Shown piece by piece: positions 32,624-42,455 of a DNA stretch of 64,000 nucleotides. Every line of letters starts with the position of its first letter. Within the stretch, counting starts at the first letter, position 1. The stretch comes from Pseudolysinimonas kribbensis (GTDB lineage: Bacteria; Actinomycetota; Actinomycetes; Actinomycetales; Microbacteriaceae). Under the pieces are notes generated by a model. It saw only the letters and a program-made list of their open reading frames with translations, was not told the DNA's origin and did no database searches. The stretch spans positions 868,001 to 932,000 of the forward strand of contig NZ_BSVB01000001.1 in assembly GCF_030161895.1 (NCBI RefSeq), given 5' to 3'. The translations under genes were made by a program, and so were the position numbers.

Positions 32624-33516
32624 TCAGCTCGCCGCGAGCAGGCGACGAGCGTTGGCGAGACCGCGTTCGATGCCGAGCAGGCAGTCCTCGGCGCCCTCGA
32701 ACTCGATCGAGGCATAGCCGGAATAGCCCGCCTCGCGGAGGGAGCGGGCCACCGAGACGAGGTCGAGGTCGCCGTTGCCGACGATCGCGCCGCGCAGGTA
32801 CTTGCCCCCGCGACTGCGGAACCAGCCCTCCCGGGGTCGGTGCCGCGGATGTAGAAGTCCTTGAGGTGCACGATCATCGCGTACGGCAGATTCTGCGGCA
32901 CGACCGCGGCCGGGTCCTCGTCGACGCACACGAAGTTGCCGACGTCCAGGGTGGTCTTGAAGTTCGGCTCGTCGACCCCGAGCACGATCCGGCGCACCCG
33001 CTCGGCCGCCTGCACGAAGAAGCCGTGATTCTCCAGGCTCGTCGTGATCCCGCGGGTCGCGGCGTACTGCGCGATCTGCTTCGACGCCGCGACGATCACG
33101 GGCAGCGCCGCCTCGAACATCGGGGTGTCGTCACCCGGCAGACCGGGATGCGCGGCGACGTCGTGCCGCATCCGCGCGATCCCGAGACGGGATGCCACGT
33201 CGACGTAGGCCGTGACGCGCGCGATCGCCGCGGGCACGTCCTCGCCCTCGGGCGACCAGAATCTCGCGCCGACGGCGAGGTTGGAGAGGGTGACGCCCGC
33301 CGCCTCGGCGGCCGCGCGGACGCGGTCGAGGCGGTCGGCATCCCACCCGATGCTGGGGATCGGCGAGTCGGCGTCGTCGGACAGGACCGCGAGCTCGAGG
33401 TGCTCCGCATCGCTCGCGGCGATCCAGTCGATGACGTCGAAGATGTCCATGGCGCCGGTGCTCAGGCGCTGATGGAAGCTGTAGGAGCTCACGCCCAGCG
33501 TGATGTCGGGGCTCAT
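32624..33516 (-). CDS. Sugar phosphate isomerase/epimerase, TIM barrel (frameshift)
   Basis: About 297 residues, xylose-isomerase-like AP endonuclease-2 fold. Metal-ligand strands are visible: EHLELAV, MRHDVAAHPG, TTSLENHGFF (Glu ligand), TTLDVGNFVCVDEDPA (Asp), IVHLKDFYIRG (His), SIEFEGAEDC (Glu). One missing G near 32835 restores PGEGWFRSRGGKYLRG. Members of this superfamily act as 3-keto-sugar lyases or hydratases, or as isomerases, and are repeatedly paired with Gfo/Idh enzymes. ATG at 33516 with AAGGGAT upstream; first gene of the minus-strand arm. Confidence 0.87.
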
Positions 33517-33540
33517 CCCGATCCCTTCAAGTCGACCTGC

Positions 33541-33590
33541 GTTAACGAACTGTGAACTTCCTAGACGATTTTCCGTTCTTGCGCTAGCTT
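33541..33590 (+). promoter_or_regulatory. ROK-gene promoter and candidate operator
   Basis: TAGACG (33562-33567), 17-bp spacer and TAGCTT (33585-33590) form a plausible promoter for the ROK gene. Just upstream, GTTAAC (33541-33546) and GTGAAC (33552-33557) form an imperfect inverted repeat with a 5-bp spacer, placed where a ROK repressor could block both divergent arms. Confidence 0.4.
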
Positions 33591-33644
33591 GCCACCACAA
33601 CCCCGGTACACCGATGTGCCGGACCCGACCGGGTGGGGAGTGGC

Positions 33645-34871
33645 GTGGGAAGTCCGAGTGCTCTGCGCAAGCTGAACGACCGGGCGGCGCTGTACGCGCT
33701 GCTCGAGTCCGGGCCGCTGACGCGCCTCGACCTCGAGCAGGCGATCAGCGTCTCGCGCCCCGCCGCCGCGGAGCTGCTGCGCCGGTTGGAGGAGTCCGGG
33801 CTCGCCCGGCGCGCAGGCTACCGTCCCGGTGGCCCCGGCCCGCAGGCGCAGCTCTGGAGCATCGCCGAGGGAGCCGCATACGCCGCGGGTCTGGACGTGA
33901 ACGACACCGGCATCGACGCGGTGATCGCCGACCTCGGCGGCGCGCCCGTCGGCACGGGCAAGTCCCGGCTCGCACCGGGCGACGACCCGGCGGCCGCGGT
34001 GCGCGACCTCCTCGAGACCGTCGCGGCGGATGCCGGGCTCACCCGCGCCGACGTGCGACAGGTCGTGGTCGGCATCAGCGGCTCCGTCGACCCCGCGACC
34101 GGCCGGCTGAGCCATGCGGAGCACATCCCGGAGTGGAACGGCTTCGATGTGCGCGAACGCCTCACCCAGGTGCTCGAGGTGCCGGTCGCCGTCGAGAACG
34201 ACGTGAAGCTCGTGCTGAGCGACGAGTCGATCCGCGGCCGCGCCGTCGGCTGCCGCGACGTGCTGCTGCTGTGGATCGGTCAGGGCGTCGCGATCGCGAT
34301 CATCGCGGACGGACGCCTGCTGCGCGGCTCGCACGGCAGCGCGGGCGAGATGGGCGTGGTGCCGGTCTCGGCGGACGGACCCTTCGCGGGCGACCTCCTG
34401 GCCACGGTGGGGATCGCGGCGCTGGCGCGGGAGCACGGTCTCCCGGATGCCGACCCCGCCGGACTCGTGGCGCGAGCGGCGTCGCCCGACGCCGACCCGC
34501 CGCACGACGGCTTCCTCTCGGCGCTGGCCGACCTGGTGGTCGACGTGCTCGCCTCCCCGGTCGCGCTCGTGGACCCGGACCTCGTCATCCTGGCAGGCGA
34601 CCACGGCCTCGCCGGCGGCGACGAGCTCGCCGCCCGGGTGCGCACCCGCCTGCACCAGCGGCTCGTGCACCGGCCGCGCATCGTCGCCGGAACCGGCTAC
34701 GACAACTCCGTCCGTCAAGGGGCTCTCGACGAGTCCCTGCGACGGCTCCGGGAGAAGGTCTTCGCGGACGCCCGGCACCACCGGCCCGCCGACCCGATCC
34801 ACCGCTCCACTGAATCGACCTCTCGTGCCGCAGACCTCCTCGGCACGGGCTCGGGAAAGGGACACCAATGA
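33645..34871 (+). CDS. ROK-family transcriptional regulator
   Basis: 408 residues. N-terminal winged HTH (about 5-65; ALYALLESGPLTRLDLEQAI, SRPAAAELLRRLEESGLA) and a ROK sugar-kinase-like domain (AAGLDVNDTGIDAVIADLGG, VGISGSVDPATG, VPVAVENDVKL). The usual ROK zinc-binding cysteine cluster is not apparent. ROK repressors respond to sugars or sugar phosphates. GTG at 33645 follows GGGGAG at 33635-33640; an in-frame GTG at 33633 is possible. The stop overlaps the lipoprotein ATG, so the regulator is co-transcribed with the transporter and divergent from the isomerase arm. Confidence 0.88.
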   Translation: MGSPSALRKLNDRAALYALLESGPLTRLDLEQAISVSRPAAAELLRRLEESGLARRAGYRPGGPGPQAQLWSIAEGAAYAAGLDVNDTGIDAVIADLGGAPVGTGKSRLAPGDDPAAAVRDLLETVAADAGLTRADVRQVVVGISGSVDPATGRLSHAEHIPEWNGFDVRERLTQVLEVPVAVENDVKLVLSDESIRGRAVGCRDVLLLWIGQGVAIAIIADGRLLRGSHGSAGEMGVVPVSADGPFAGDLLATVGIAALAREHGLPDADPAGLVARAASPDADPPHDGFLSALADLVVDVLASPVALVDPDLVILAGDHGLAGGDELAARVRTRLHQRLVHRPRIVAGTGYDNSVRQGALDESLRRLREKVFADARHHRPADPIHRSTESTSRAADLLGTGSGKGHQ

Positions 34872-36521
34872 ATCCATCACGTTCGACAAGGTGGCGCCGC
34901 CTCGGTGCCACCGTCGCGGCCGCGGCCGCGATCGCCCTGACCGTCGCCGGATGCTCCGGTGGCGGCGGATCCTCCGGCTCCGGGACCGCGCTGACCATCG
35001 CCAACGTGGGCGGCGCCACCTGGACCTGCGGGTTCAACCCGTTCAACCCCGCGGTCTTCCAGCAGGCGATCGGTTTCGTCTACGAGCCACTGATCTACCA
35101 GAACACCCTCAAGAACAGCGCGCCGACCCCCATGCTCGCCACGAAGTCCGAGTGGTCGAGCGACTTCAAGACGCTCACCTTCACGATCCGCAAGGGCGTC
35201 AAGTGGAGCGACGGCAAGCCCTTCAGCGCCGACGACGTCGCGTTCACCTTCAACCTGCTCAAGAAGAACAAGGGCCTCGACCTCCAGGCCATCTGGTCAT
35301 CCGGCCTGCAGTCGGTCGAGACGTCCGGCTCCGACCAGGTGGTCATGAAGTTCGCCTCGCCGGCCGAGCCGTACTTCTACTACATCGCCGACCAGACCCC
35401 CATCGTCCCGAAGCACATCTGGACGACCGGCAAGGCCGCGAGCAACCCGGTCAACTTCGCCAACCAGAAGCCCATCGGCACCGGCCCCTACACGATGACC
35501 AACTGCACGCCGCAGAACATCCAGTACCAGGCCAATCCCGACTTCTGGAAGGGCGCCCCCGCGGTCAAGACGGTCAACTACCCGTCGTACACCGACAACT
35601 CGCCCGCCAACCAGGATCTCGCCACCGGCAAGGCGCAGTGGGGGTCAGTTCATCCCCTCGATCGACAAGTACTACGTGGCGCGCGACAAGGCCCACAACC
35701 ACTACTGGCAGCCGCCCGTGGCGAACGTGAGCCTGGCGTTCAACCTCAAGCACCCCGTCTCCGGCAACCTCGCGGTGCGGCAGGCGATCGCCTACGCCGT
35801 GAACCGCGACAACGTGTCGAAGGTCGGTGAGGACGGCCAGCAGCCCGCGGGCAACCAGTCCGGGATCGTGCTGCCGACGTTCCAGAGCTGGCTGGACAAG
35901 GACCTCGCCAGCCAGCACGACTACACGACGAACCTCGACAAGGCCAAGCAGCTCCTGAGCTCGGCGGGGTACTCCTCGAGCAATCCGCTGAAGCTGTCCG
36001 TGCTCACGGTGAGCGGGTACACCGACTGGGACGCCTCGCTCCAGGAGATCAAGCAGCAGCTCGCGAAGGTCGACATCGACCTGACCGTGCAGGACGTCGC
36101 GGGGCAGACCTACGACTCCCGGATCTACAAGGGCGACTTCGACCTGGCGTATATCGCGGAGACGGGCGGCCCCGCGCCGTACTACGAGCTGCGGCAGATG
36201 CTGTACAGCGGCAACACCGCGCCGCTCGGGCAGAACGCCTCGACCAACTACATGCGGTTCTCCGACCCGGCCGTCGACGCGCTGTTCGAGCAGTACGCCG
36301 GCGCCGGCGAGGACGAGCAGCACCAGATCGTCGACAAGCTGCAGGAGGTCATGCTGACCCAGGTGCCCGTCATCCCGATCACGGAGTCGGTCAACTGGTT
36401 CCAGTACAACACCAAGTCCTTCTCGGGCTGGCCGACGGAGCAGGACCAGTACGCCCTGCCCTCGCCGTACTCGATCCCGGACGTCGAGCAGGTGCTGCTG
36501 CACCTGAAGCCCGTGAAGTAA
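34868..36521 (+). CDS. ABC importer lipoprotein, SBP family 5 (frameshift)
   Basis: About 551 residues. Lipoprotein signal with lipobox VAGC (C29), then the bacterial extracellular solute-binding family 5 fold (VYEPLIYQNTLK, FTIRKGVKWSDGKPFSADDV, IGTGPYTM, LAVRQAIAYAVNRD). One missing G near 35640 restores QWGGQFIPSIDKYY. This family is named for peptides but also binds oligosaccharides in many Actinobacteria and thermophiles; the sugar-catabolic neighbours favour a glycoside. It overlaps the ROK stop by ATGA and is followed by a stem-loop before the permease. Confidence 0.9.
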
Positions 36522-36541
36522 CCGCACCATCCCGGACGCTC

Positions 36542-36576
36542 GTCCCGGCGGCGCCGCACCCGCGGTCCGCCGGGAC
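36542..36576 (+). other. Intercistronic stem-loop after the binding-protein gene
   Basis: Perfect 10-bp arms GTCCCGGCGG (36542-36551) and CCGCCGGGAC (36567-36576), 15-base loop. In ABC operons such hairpins after the binding-protein gene protect its mRNA or reduce read-through, giving excess binding protein. Confidence 0.65.
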
Positions 36577-36632
36577 GGGCCCCGACCCGCCGCACGCCGG
36601 CGGCCATCCGCGACACGCTTGAGAGGACCGGC

Positions 36633-37616
36633 ATGAGATACGTGCTGCGACGGCTCGTCCTGTTCGTGATCACGCTCTGGATCGCGCTGACGGTCAACTT
36701 CTTCATCCCCCGGCTCATGCCCGGCAATCCCGCCGAGGCGATGATGGCGCGGTTCCACGGCCGCGTGAACCCGTCCGCCCTCAAGGCGCTCGAGGTCGCC
36801 TTCGGCATCAACACCCAGCAACCGCTCGTGGTGCAGTACTTCGAGTACCTCGGCAACACCTTCACGGGACACTTCGGCGTCTCGCTCACCTTCTTCCCGC
36901 AGCAGGTCGGCACCGTGATCGCCACGGCGCTGCCGTGGACGCTCGGCCTGGTCGGGCTGACCACGGTCATCGCCTTCGTGGCGGGCACGCTGATCGGTCT
37001 GGTCGCGGGCTGGCGCCGCGGCGGTGCGCTCGACAGCGTGCTGCCCCCGGTCTTCGTCATCACCGGCGCGCTGCCGTTCTTCTGGGTCGGTCTGCTGCTG
37101 GTGCTGCTGTTCTCGGTGGTGCTCAACGTGCTGCCCAACGACGGCGCGTTCGAGGTCACGCTGATCCCCGGCTGGAACCCCGACTTCATCGGCAGCGTGC
37201 TCTCGCACGCGATCCTGCCGGCCGTGACGATCCTGGTCATCTCGATCGGCGGCTGGATCCTGACCATGCGCAACAACGTCGTGACGATCCTCGCCGACGA
37301 CTACATCCGCATGGCCCGGGCGAAGGGCCTGTCGAACTCGACGATCATGTACAGCTATGCGGCGCGCAACGCGGTGCTGCCGAACCTCGCGGGCTTCGCG
37401 ATGTCGCTCGGCTTCGTCGTCTCCGGCTCGATCCTCGTCGAGTACACCTTCAACTACCCCGGCATCGGCTACATGCTGCTGCAGGCCGTCAACAACCAGG
37501 ACTACCCGCTCATGCAGGCGATGTTCGTCATGATCACCGTCACCGTGCTCATCGCGATCCTGGTCTGCGACTTCCTGACGGTGCTGCTCGATCCCCGCGC
37601 CCGGACGGAGGGCTGA
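36633..37616 (+). CDS. ABC importer permease, DppB type
   Basis: 327 residues with six membrane helices. N-terminal TMR_N segment (RYVLRRLVLFVITLWIALTV, PGNPAEAM) and the EAA loop DDYIRMARAKGLSNSTIMYSY that docks the ATPase, ending ILVCDFLTVLLDPR. Frame intact; GAGAGGA precedes the ATG. Second gene of the transporter, 111 bases after the lipoprotein gene because of the stem-loop. Confidence 0.93.
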   Translation: MRYVLRRLVLFVITLWIALTVNFFIPRLMPGNPAEAMMARFHGRVNPSALKALEVAFGINTQQPLVVQYFEYLGNTFTGHFGVSLTFFPQQVGTVIATALPWTLGLVGLTTVIAFVAGTLIGLVAGWRRGGALDSVLPPVFVITGALPFFWVGLLLVLLFSVVLNVLPNDGAFEVTLIPGWNPDFIGSVLSHAILPAVTILVISIGGWILTMRNNVVTILADDYIRMARAKGLSNSTIMYSYAARNAVLPNLAGFAMSLGFVVSGSILVEYTFNYPGIGYMLLQAVNNQDYPLMQAMFVMITVTVLIAILVCDFLTVLLDPRARTEG

Positions 37617-37618
37617 TC

Positions 37619-38572
37619 ATGACCGCATTCCCGACCGACGCGACCACGAACCAGGCCGTCATCGCCCCGCGCAAGAAGGGGCGGCGCCCCAACAGCGCGG
37701 GCCTCGCGGTCTGGCGCGCGATCCGCGGCAACGGCAAGGCCATGGCCGGTGCCATCCTGCTGCTGATCTTCCTCATCGCGGCGATCTTCCCGAACCTCTT
37801 CACGCCCGTGACGAAGCCCAACGACCGGGCGTACGCCCTGAGCCTGCCGCCGAGCCCGGACCACCTGCTCGGCACGACCTCCTTCGGCCAGGACATCTGG
37901 AGCCAGCTGGTCTGGGGCACCCGCGAGACCCTCATCGTCGCGGTCGTCGCCGGGGCGCTGGCCAGCATCCTGTCGGTGTTCATCGGGGTGGCGGCCGCCT
38001 ATCTCGGCGGCGCGGCCGACAACGTGCTGTCCCTGCTCATCGACGTGTTCCTGGTGATCCCGGCGTTCCCGCTCATCATCGTGATCGCCGCGTACGCCAA
38101 CGGCGGCAACCTCTGGGTCATCATCGGGGTGCTCGTCGTGACCGGATGGTCGTACGGCGCCCGCCAGCTGCGGGCCCAGGCGCTGTCGCTGCGACGGCGC
38201 GACTTCCTCGAGTCGGCTCGGGTGCGGGGCGAGAACTGGCTCTACGTCGTGGTGTTCGAGATGCTGCCGACGATGATCTCGCTCATCGCGGCGAACTTCC
38301 TCGGCGCGGCGCTGTACGCGGTGCTCACCGCCGCCGGCCTGCAGTTCATCGGCCTCGGCTCACCCAGCTCGGTCAGCTGGGGCACGATGCTGCACTGGGC
38401 GCAGTCGGCCGAGGCGCTGCAGACCGGGCAGCAGTGGTGGATCATCGCGCCGGGGCTCTGCATCGCGCTGCTCGGGGCCGCGTTCGCCCTGCTCAACTAC
38501 GCCTTCGACGAGATCTCGAACCCGGCCCTGCGGCCGGTGCGCCGGAACAGGAGGAACCGTGACGGACAGTGA
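37619..38572 (+). CDS. ABC importer permease, DppC type
   Basis: 317 residues, six membrane helices. Opens with a basic cytoplasmic tail (PRKKGRRPNS), then the OppC/DppC core (HLLGTTSFGQDIWSQLVWGTRE, EAA loop RRRDFLESARVRGENWLYV, QFIGLGSPSSVSWG). ATG is two bases after the DppB-type stop. Its end overlaps the next ATPase start by 14 bases, showing coupling. Confidence 0.93.
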   Translation: MTAFPTDATTNQAVIAPRKKGRRPNSAGLAVWRAIRGNGKAMAGAILLLIFLIAAIFPNLFTPVTKPNDRAYALSLPPSPDHLLGTTSFGQDIWSQLVWGTRETLIVAVVAGALASILSVFIGVAAAYLGGAADNVLSLLIDVFLVIPAFPLIIVIAAYANGGNLWVIIGVLVVTGWSYGARQLRAQALSLRRRDFLESARVRGENWLYVVVFEMLPTMISLIAANFLGAALYAVLTAAGLQFIGLGSPSSVSWGTMLHWAQSAEALQTGQQWWIIAPGLCIALLGAAFALLNYAFDEISNPALRPVRRNRRNRDGQ

Positions 38573-39571
38573 TGCCCCGCTGCTGGAGGTGAGAGGGCTC
38601 AGCGTCGTCTACGACACCCCCGCCGGCCCCGTGACCGCGGTCGACGACGTCGACCTGACGGTGGGTCGCGGCGAGTTCGTCGCGGTGGTCGGCGAATCCG
38701 GATGCGGCAAGTCGACCATGCTGTTCGGCATCGCCCAGCTGCTGAGCTCGCCCGCGCGGATCTCGTCGGGCGAGGTGATCTTCCGCGGCAGGAACCTCGT
38801 GACCATGAACGAGAAGCAGCTCGCGCCCGTGCGCTGGCAGAACATGTCGGTCGTCATGCAGTCGGCGATGAACGCGCTGAACCCGGTGAAGCGGATCGCG
38901 GCGCAGTACGCCGACACGATGCGCGAGCACGGCATCCGGGACAAGGCCGAGATCCGGCGCCGCTCGGAGGAGGTGCTCGGGCTCGTCGGCATCGACACGA
39001 TCCACCTGACGAGCTATCCGCATCAGCTCTCGGGCGGCATGCGCCAGCGGGCGATGATCGCCATGGCGCTGCTGTTCTCGCCGGAACTCGTCATCATGGA
39101 CGAGCCGACCTCGGCGCTCGACGTCGTCGCGCAGCGCTCGCTCATGCTCCAGATCAAGGAGCTGCAGCAGCGGCTCGGCTTCGCCGTGCTGTTCGTCACG
39201 CACGATATGTCGCTCGTGAGCCACTTCTCCGACCGGCTGCTCGTCATGTACGCGGGGCAGGAGGTCGAGCTCGGCGAGACGCGCACCGTGTTCGACACGC
39301 CGGCGCACCCGTACTCGAAGGGTCTGCTCGAGGCCTTCCCGTCGATCCGCGGGCCGAAGCTGCCGCTGGTCGGCATCCCGGGATCTCCGCCCGCCCTCTC
39401 GGCGATGCCGCACGGGTGCCGCTATGCGCCGCGCTGCCCGCTCGTCTACGCGGACTGCGTCGAGGTGGAGCCGGCGCTCTACGAGGCCGACGGGGTGAAG
39501 GCGCGCTGCCTGCTGTACTCGCCCGATCACCGTCCGGCGAACGCCACCGCGCCGAGGAGGCCCGACCGTGA
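38559..39571 (+). CDS. ABC importer ATPase, DppD type (frameshift near end)
   Basis: About 337 residues. Walker A GESGCGKST (45-53), signature LSGGMRQRAMIAMAL, Walker B LVIMDEPTSALD, H-loop VTHDMSLV, and the C-terminal oligopeptide/dipeptide-transporter cysteine motif (CRYAPRCPLVYADC). GTG at 38559 follows AGGAGG. The unshifted frame runs on without a stop into the next genes; one missing base between about 39480 and 39565 would give TGA at 39569-39571 overlapping the next GTG, the pattern used elsewhere in this operon. Confidence 0.9.
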
Positions 39572-40581
39572 GCACGCCCATCCTCGAGACGAAGGACCTC
39601 ACGCGCGTCTTCCGCGTCGGCGGCTTCACGAGCCGGCGCGAGCTGCACGCCGTCGACGACGCGAACTTCGTCATCAACGGGTCGGAGATCGTCGCCCTCG
39701 TCGGCGAGAGCGGCAGCGGCAAGTCGACCATCGCGCGCCTGCTCGCACAGGTCTACAAGCCGACCTCCGGCGAGATCCTGTTCGAGGGCACTCCGCTGAC
39801 GGCCCTGCGCAGCCGCTCCGATCAGATGCGCTACCGCGCGGCGGTGCCCATGGTGTTCCAGGACCCGTTCAGCTCGCTCAACCCGTCGTACCGGGTGTCG
39901 CACGGGATCGTGCGCGGGCTCAAGCTGCACCGCCCGGAGCTCGACGCCGAGGGCCGGCGCTCCGAGACCGAGCGGGTGGCGGAGGCGGTCGGCCTCAACC
40001 CGGCCCGCGAGGCGCTCGAGAAATACCCGTACGAGATGTCGGGAGGTCAGCGCCAGCGCATCGGGTTCGCGCAGGCGCTCGCGTACCGGCCGAAGGTGAT
40101 CCTCGCCGACGAGCCGGTCTCCATGCTCGACATCTCCATCCGGATCGGCCTGCTCAACGTCATGGCGAAGCTGCGCGACGAGGAGCACGTCTCGCTCCTC
40201 TACATCACGCACGACATCGCGAGTGCGCGCTACGTCGCCGACCGGATGATGGTCATGTACGCGGGGCGGATCGTGGAGTCGGGTCCCGTCGACGACGTGC
40301 TGCAGGCGGCGCTGCACCCGTACACCCAGCTGCTCGTCGCTGCCGTGCCCGACCCGCGTGCGAAGCTGACGGTGACCGCGGAGCAGGCCGCGGGCGAGCC
40401 GCCCAAGGTCATCGATCCGAAGCCCGGATGCCGTTTCGCCGACCGCTGCCCGCTCGCCAAGGAGGTCTGCCGCGTGGTCACTCCCCCGCTGCTCGAGCTG
40501 AGACCCGGCCACCAGGTGGCCTGCCACGTCGCCGCCGAGAACGCCGGCCGCGAGGCCGAATCCGTGGGGGCCGCCGCATGA
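39568..40581 (+). CDS. ABC importer ATPase, DppF type
   Basis: 337 residues, frame intact. Walker A GESGSGKST (46-54), FQDPFSSLNP Q-loop region, signature MSGGQRQRIGFAQAL, Walker B VILADEPVSMLDISIRIG, H-loop YITHDIASARYVADRM, and the C-terminal cysteine motif CRFADRCPLAKEVC. It pairs with the DppD-type subunit to power the importer. GTG start overlaps the previous stop; its own stop overlaps the acyltransferase ATG. Confidence 0.93.
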   Translation: MSTPILETKDLTRVFRVGGFTSRRELHAVDDANFVINGSEIVALVGESGSGKSTIARLLAQVYKPTSGEILFEGTPLTALRSRSDQMRYRAAVPMVFQDPFSSLNPSYRVSHGIVRGLKLHRPELDAEGRRSETERVAEAVGLNPAREALEKYPYEMSGGQRQRIGFAQALAYRPKVILADEPVSMLDISIRIGLLNVMAKLRDEEHVSLLYITHDIASARYVADRMMVMYAGRIVESGPVDDVLQAALHPYTQLLVAAVPDPRAKLTVTAEQAAGEPPKVIDPKPGCRFADRCPLAKEVCRVVTPPLLELRPGHQVACHVAAENAGREAESVGAAA

Positions 40582-41483
40582 TCGACATCCCCGAGCTCTC
40601 GGCGCGGCTCGCGGCCGCCGGCGACGACGCCGCCCTCGCGACGCTCGGCTTCCGCGACGACGACCGCGCCGACACCCGGCGCGCGATCGACGCGGCGCTG
40701 GCCGATCCGGATCGGCTCGCCGAGCTGCAGTCTATGGTCGAGCGCCTGCAGGCCAACATCGGCGCGATCGGCTCCGACGGGCCGAACCCCTCGACGTTCC
40801 CGCGGCCCGCAGCGACTGGCGGGGGTCGGGGTGCTCCCGCTGCTGGCCCTGCTCGCGGTCGCCGACGACGTGCGCGCCTTCCACCGCTCGCGCGGCATCC
40901 CGCCCGAGATCTCCGACCGCTCGCTCGCCGACCTGGGCCAGCAGGCCTGGGTGAACCGCCGCACCCTCGGCGCGTTCGGCCTGCACACCTACCTGTGGAT
41001 GCCGGTCTGCTTCGGCGGCAACCTCTACTGGCTGGGCCGGCTGCAGTTCAACCTCGTCCGACGCGGCGACGCGTGGGCCATCTCGACCCACATCCCGGAG
41101 GTCGGACCGCTCACCCCCGAGTCGGTCGATGACGCGTTCCGGCAGGCGGTGGCGTTCTTCGGCCGGCACTTCGCCGACCACCCCACCACCGTGCTGCACT
41201 GCAGCTCGTGGCTGCTCGACCCGCAGCTGGCCGAGGTGCTCGCGCCCGAGTCGAACATGGTGAGGTTCCAGCAGCGCTGGACGCTCGAGGGCGAGGGCAC
41301 GACGCCGACGAGGATGCCGTGTTCTTCACGTTCCGCCGGCGCAACGTGACCGACCGCTCGACCCTGCCGCGCGACACCACGCTGCAGCGCGCGATCATCG
41401 ACAAGCTCGACGGCGGCGGCCACTGGCACAGCTGGAACGGCACCGTCGACGAGGCGCCCTATCGGTCCGGAGCCGGCGCGTGA
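40578..41483 (+). CDS. GNAT-like acyltransferase-domain protein (two frameshifts)
   Basis: About 301 residues after repair near 40815 and 41305. It resembles actinobacterial acyltransferase-domain proteins with a helical N-terminal part and a GNAT-like C-terminal part: DDVRAFHRSRGIPPEISDRSL, TYLWMPVCFGGNLYWLGRLQFN, AISTHIPEVGPLTPESVDDAF, LHCSSWLLDPQL and RFQQRW. HIPEVGPL may border the active site. No membrane helix. Coupled by ATGA to dppF-type and by GTGA to the next dehydrogenase, so it belongs to the catabolic operon. Substrate unknown; acylation of the imported sugar or an intermediate is inferred. Confidence 0.7.
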
Positions 41484-42455
41484 CGACGGTCGGCCTGATC
41501 GGTGCGGGAACCATCGCGCACGAGCACCTGCCGGGATGGCTCGCGCTCGGCTACGACGTCATCGTCCACTCGATCGACGACCAGGCTCCGGTGATCACGA
41601 GCCGGTACGGCGGGCGCGCCGTCGACTCCTCGACGAGCTCATCGCCGACGTCGACATCGTCGACGTCGCCACGCCCACCGACACGCATCGCGCGATGGTC
41701 GAGCGAGCCGCCGCCGCCGGCAAGCACGTCGTGTGCGAGAAGCCGCTGGCGATCTCGGTCGCCGACGCGGGCGCCGCGATCGCCGCGTGCGACGCGGCGG
41801 GGGTGCGGCTGTTCCCGGCGCACGTCGTGCGGTACTTCCCCGCGTATGCCGCGATGCGGGCGGCGGTCGCCGGCGGACGCCTCGGCACCCCGGCCGTCCA
41901 GCGCTTCTTCCGCATCGGCTCCGCGCCGCAGCGCCGGTGGTTCCGCGAGCCGGCGCGCTCCGGCGGCATCGCGATGGACCAGATGATCCACGACCTCGAC
42001 CTGGCGCGCTGGACGGCCGGCGACGTCGCGACGGTCTACGCGACCCGGGTGGGCGACGACGCCGGCGACGGCCCTACCACCGTGCAGGCGGTGCTACGGC
42101 ACCGCTCGGGCACCATCAGCCACGTCCACGGCGTGTGGGGGCGGCGACGCTCGGGTTCCACACCGGATTCTCGGTGGCCGGGCCGGGCGGCCTGCTCGAG
42201 CACGACTCGCTGCGGCATCCGGTGCTGCAATTCGACGGCATCGTCGCGGACGACGGCGACGACGGGTATCTGCCGCCGGTCGATGCCGCGACGAGCCCGT
42301 ACACGGCCGAGCTCGCCGACTTCGCCCGAGCCATCCGCGACGGCGACGACGCACGGGTCACGGCCCGCGACGGTCTCGAGGCAGTGCGCATCGCGGCGGC
42401 CGTCAACCGCTCGCTCGACGAGGGCCGGGCGATCCCCCTGGAGGACGTGCGATGA
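41480..42455 (+). CDS. Gfo/Idh/MocA-family dehydrogenase 2 (two frameshifts)
   Basis: About 325 residues. Rossmann motif GLIGAGTIAHEHLPGWL, EKPL catalytic lysine region (HVVCEKPLAISVADA), and GIAMDQMIHDLDLARW with the active-site histidine. Frameshifts near 41630 and 42140; after the second the sequence resumes as AATLGFHTGFSVAGPGG. GTG at 41480 overlaps the acyltransferase stop; the TGA overlaps the next ATG. Probably a sugar dehydrogenase or keto-sugar reductase. Confidence 0.85.

Noticed and set aside
34868-40581. Peptide transporter serving amino-acid nutrition
   Set aside because: The families are named for peptides, but ROK, Gfo/Idh and TIM-barrel partners in the same coupled operon make a sugar substrate more likely; not excluded.
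39572-41132. Apparent giant fusion of the DppD-type ATPase with about 520 further residues
   Set aside because: The extension is the wrong frame of the DppF-type ATPase and acyltransferase genes, caused by a missing base before the true stop.
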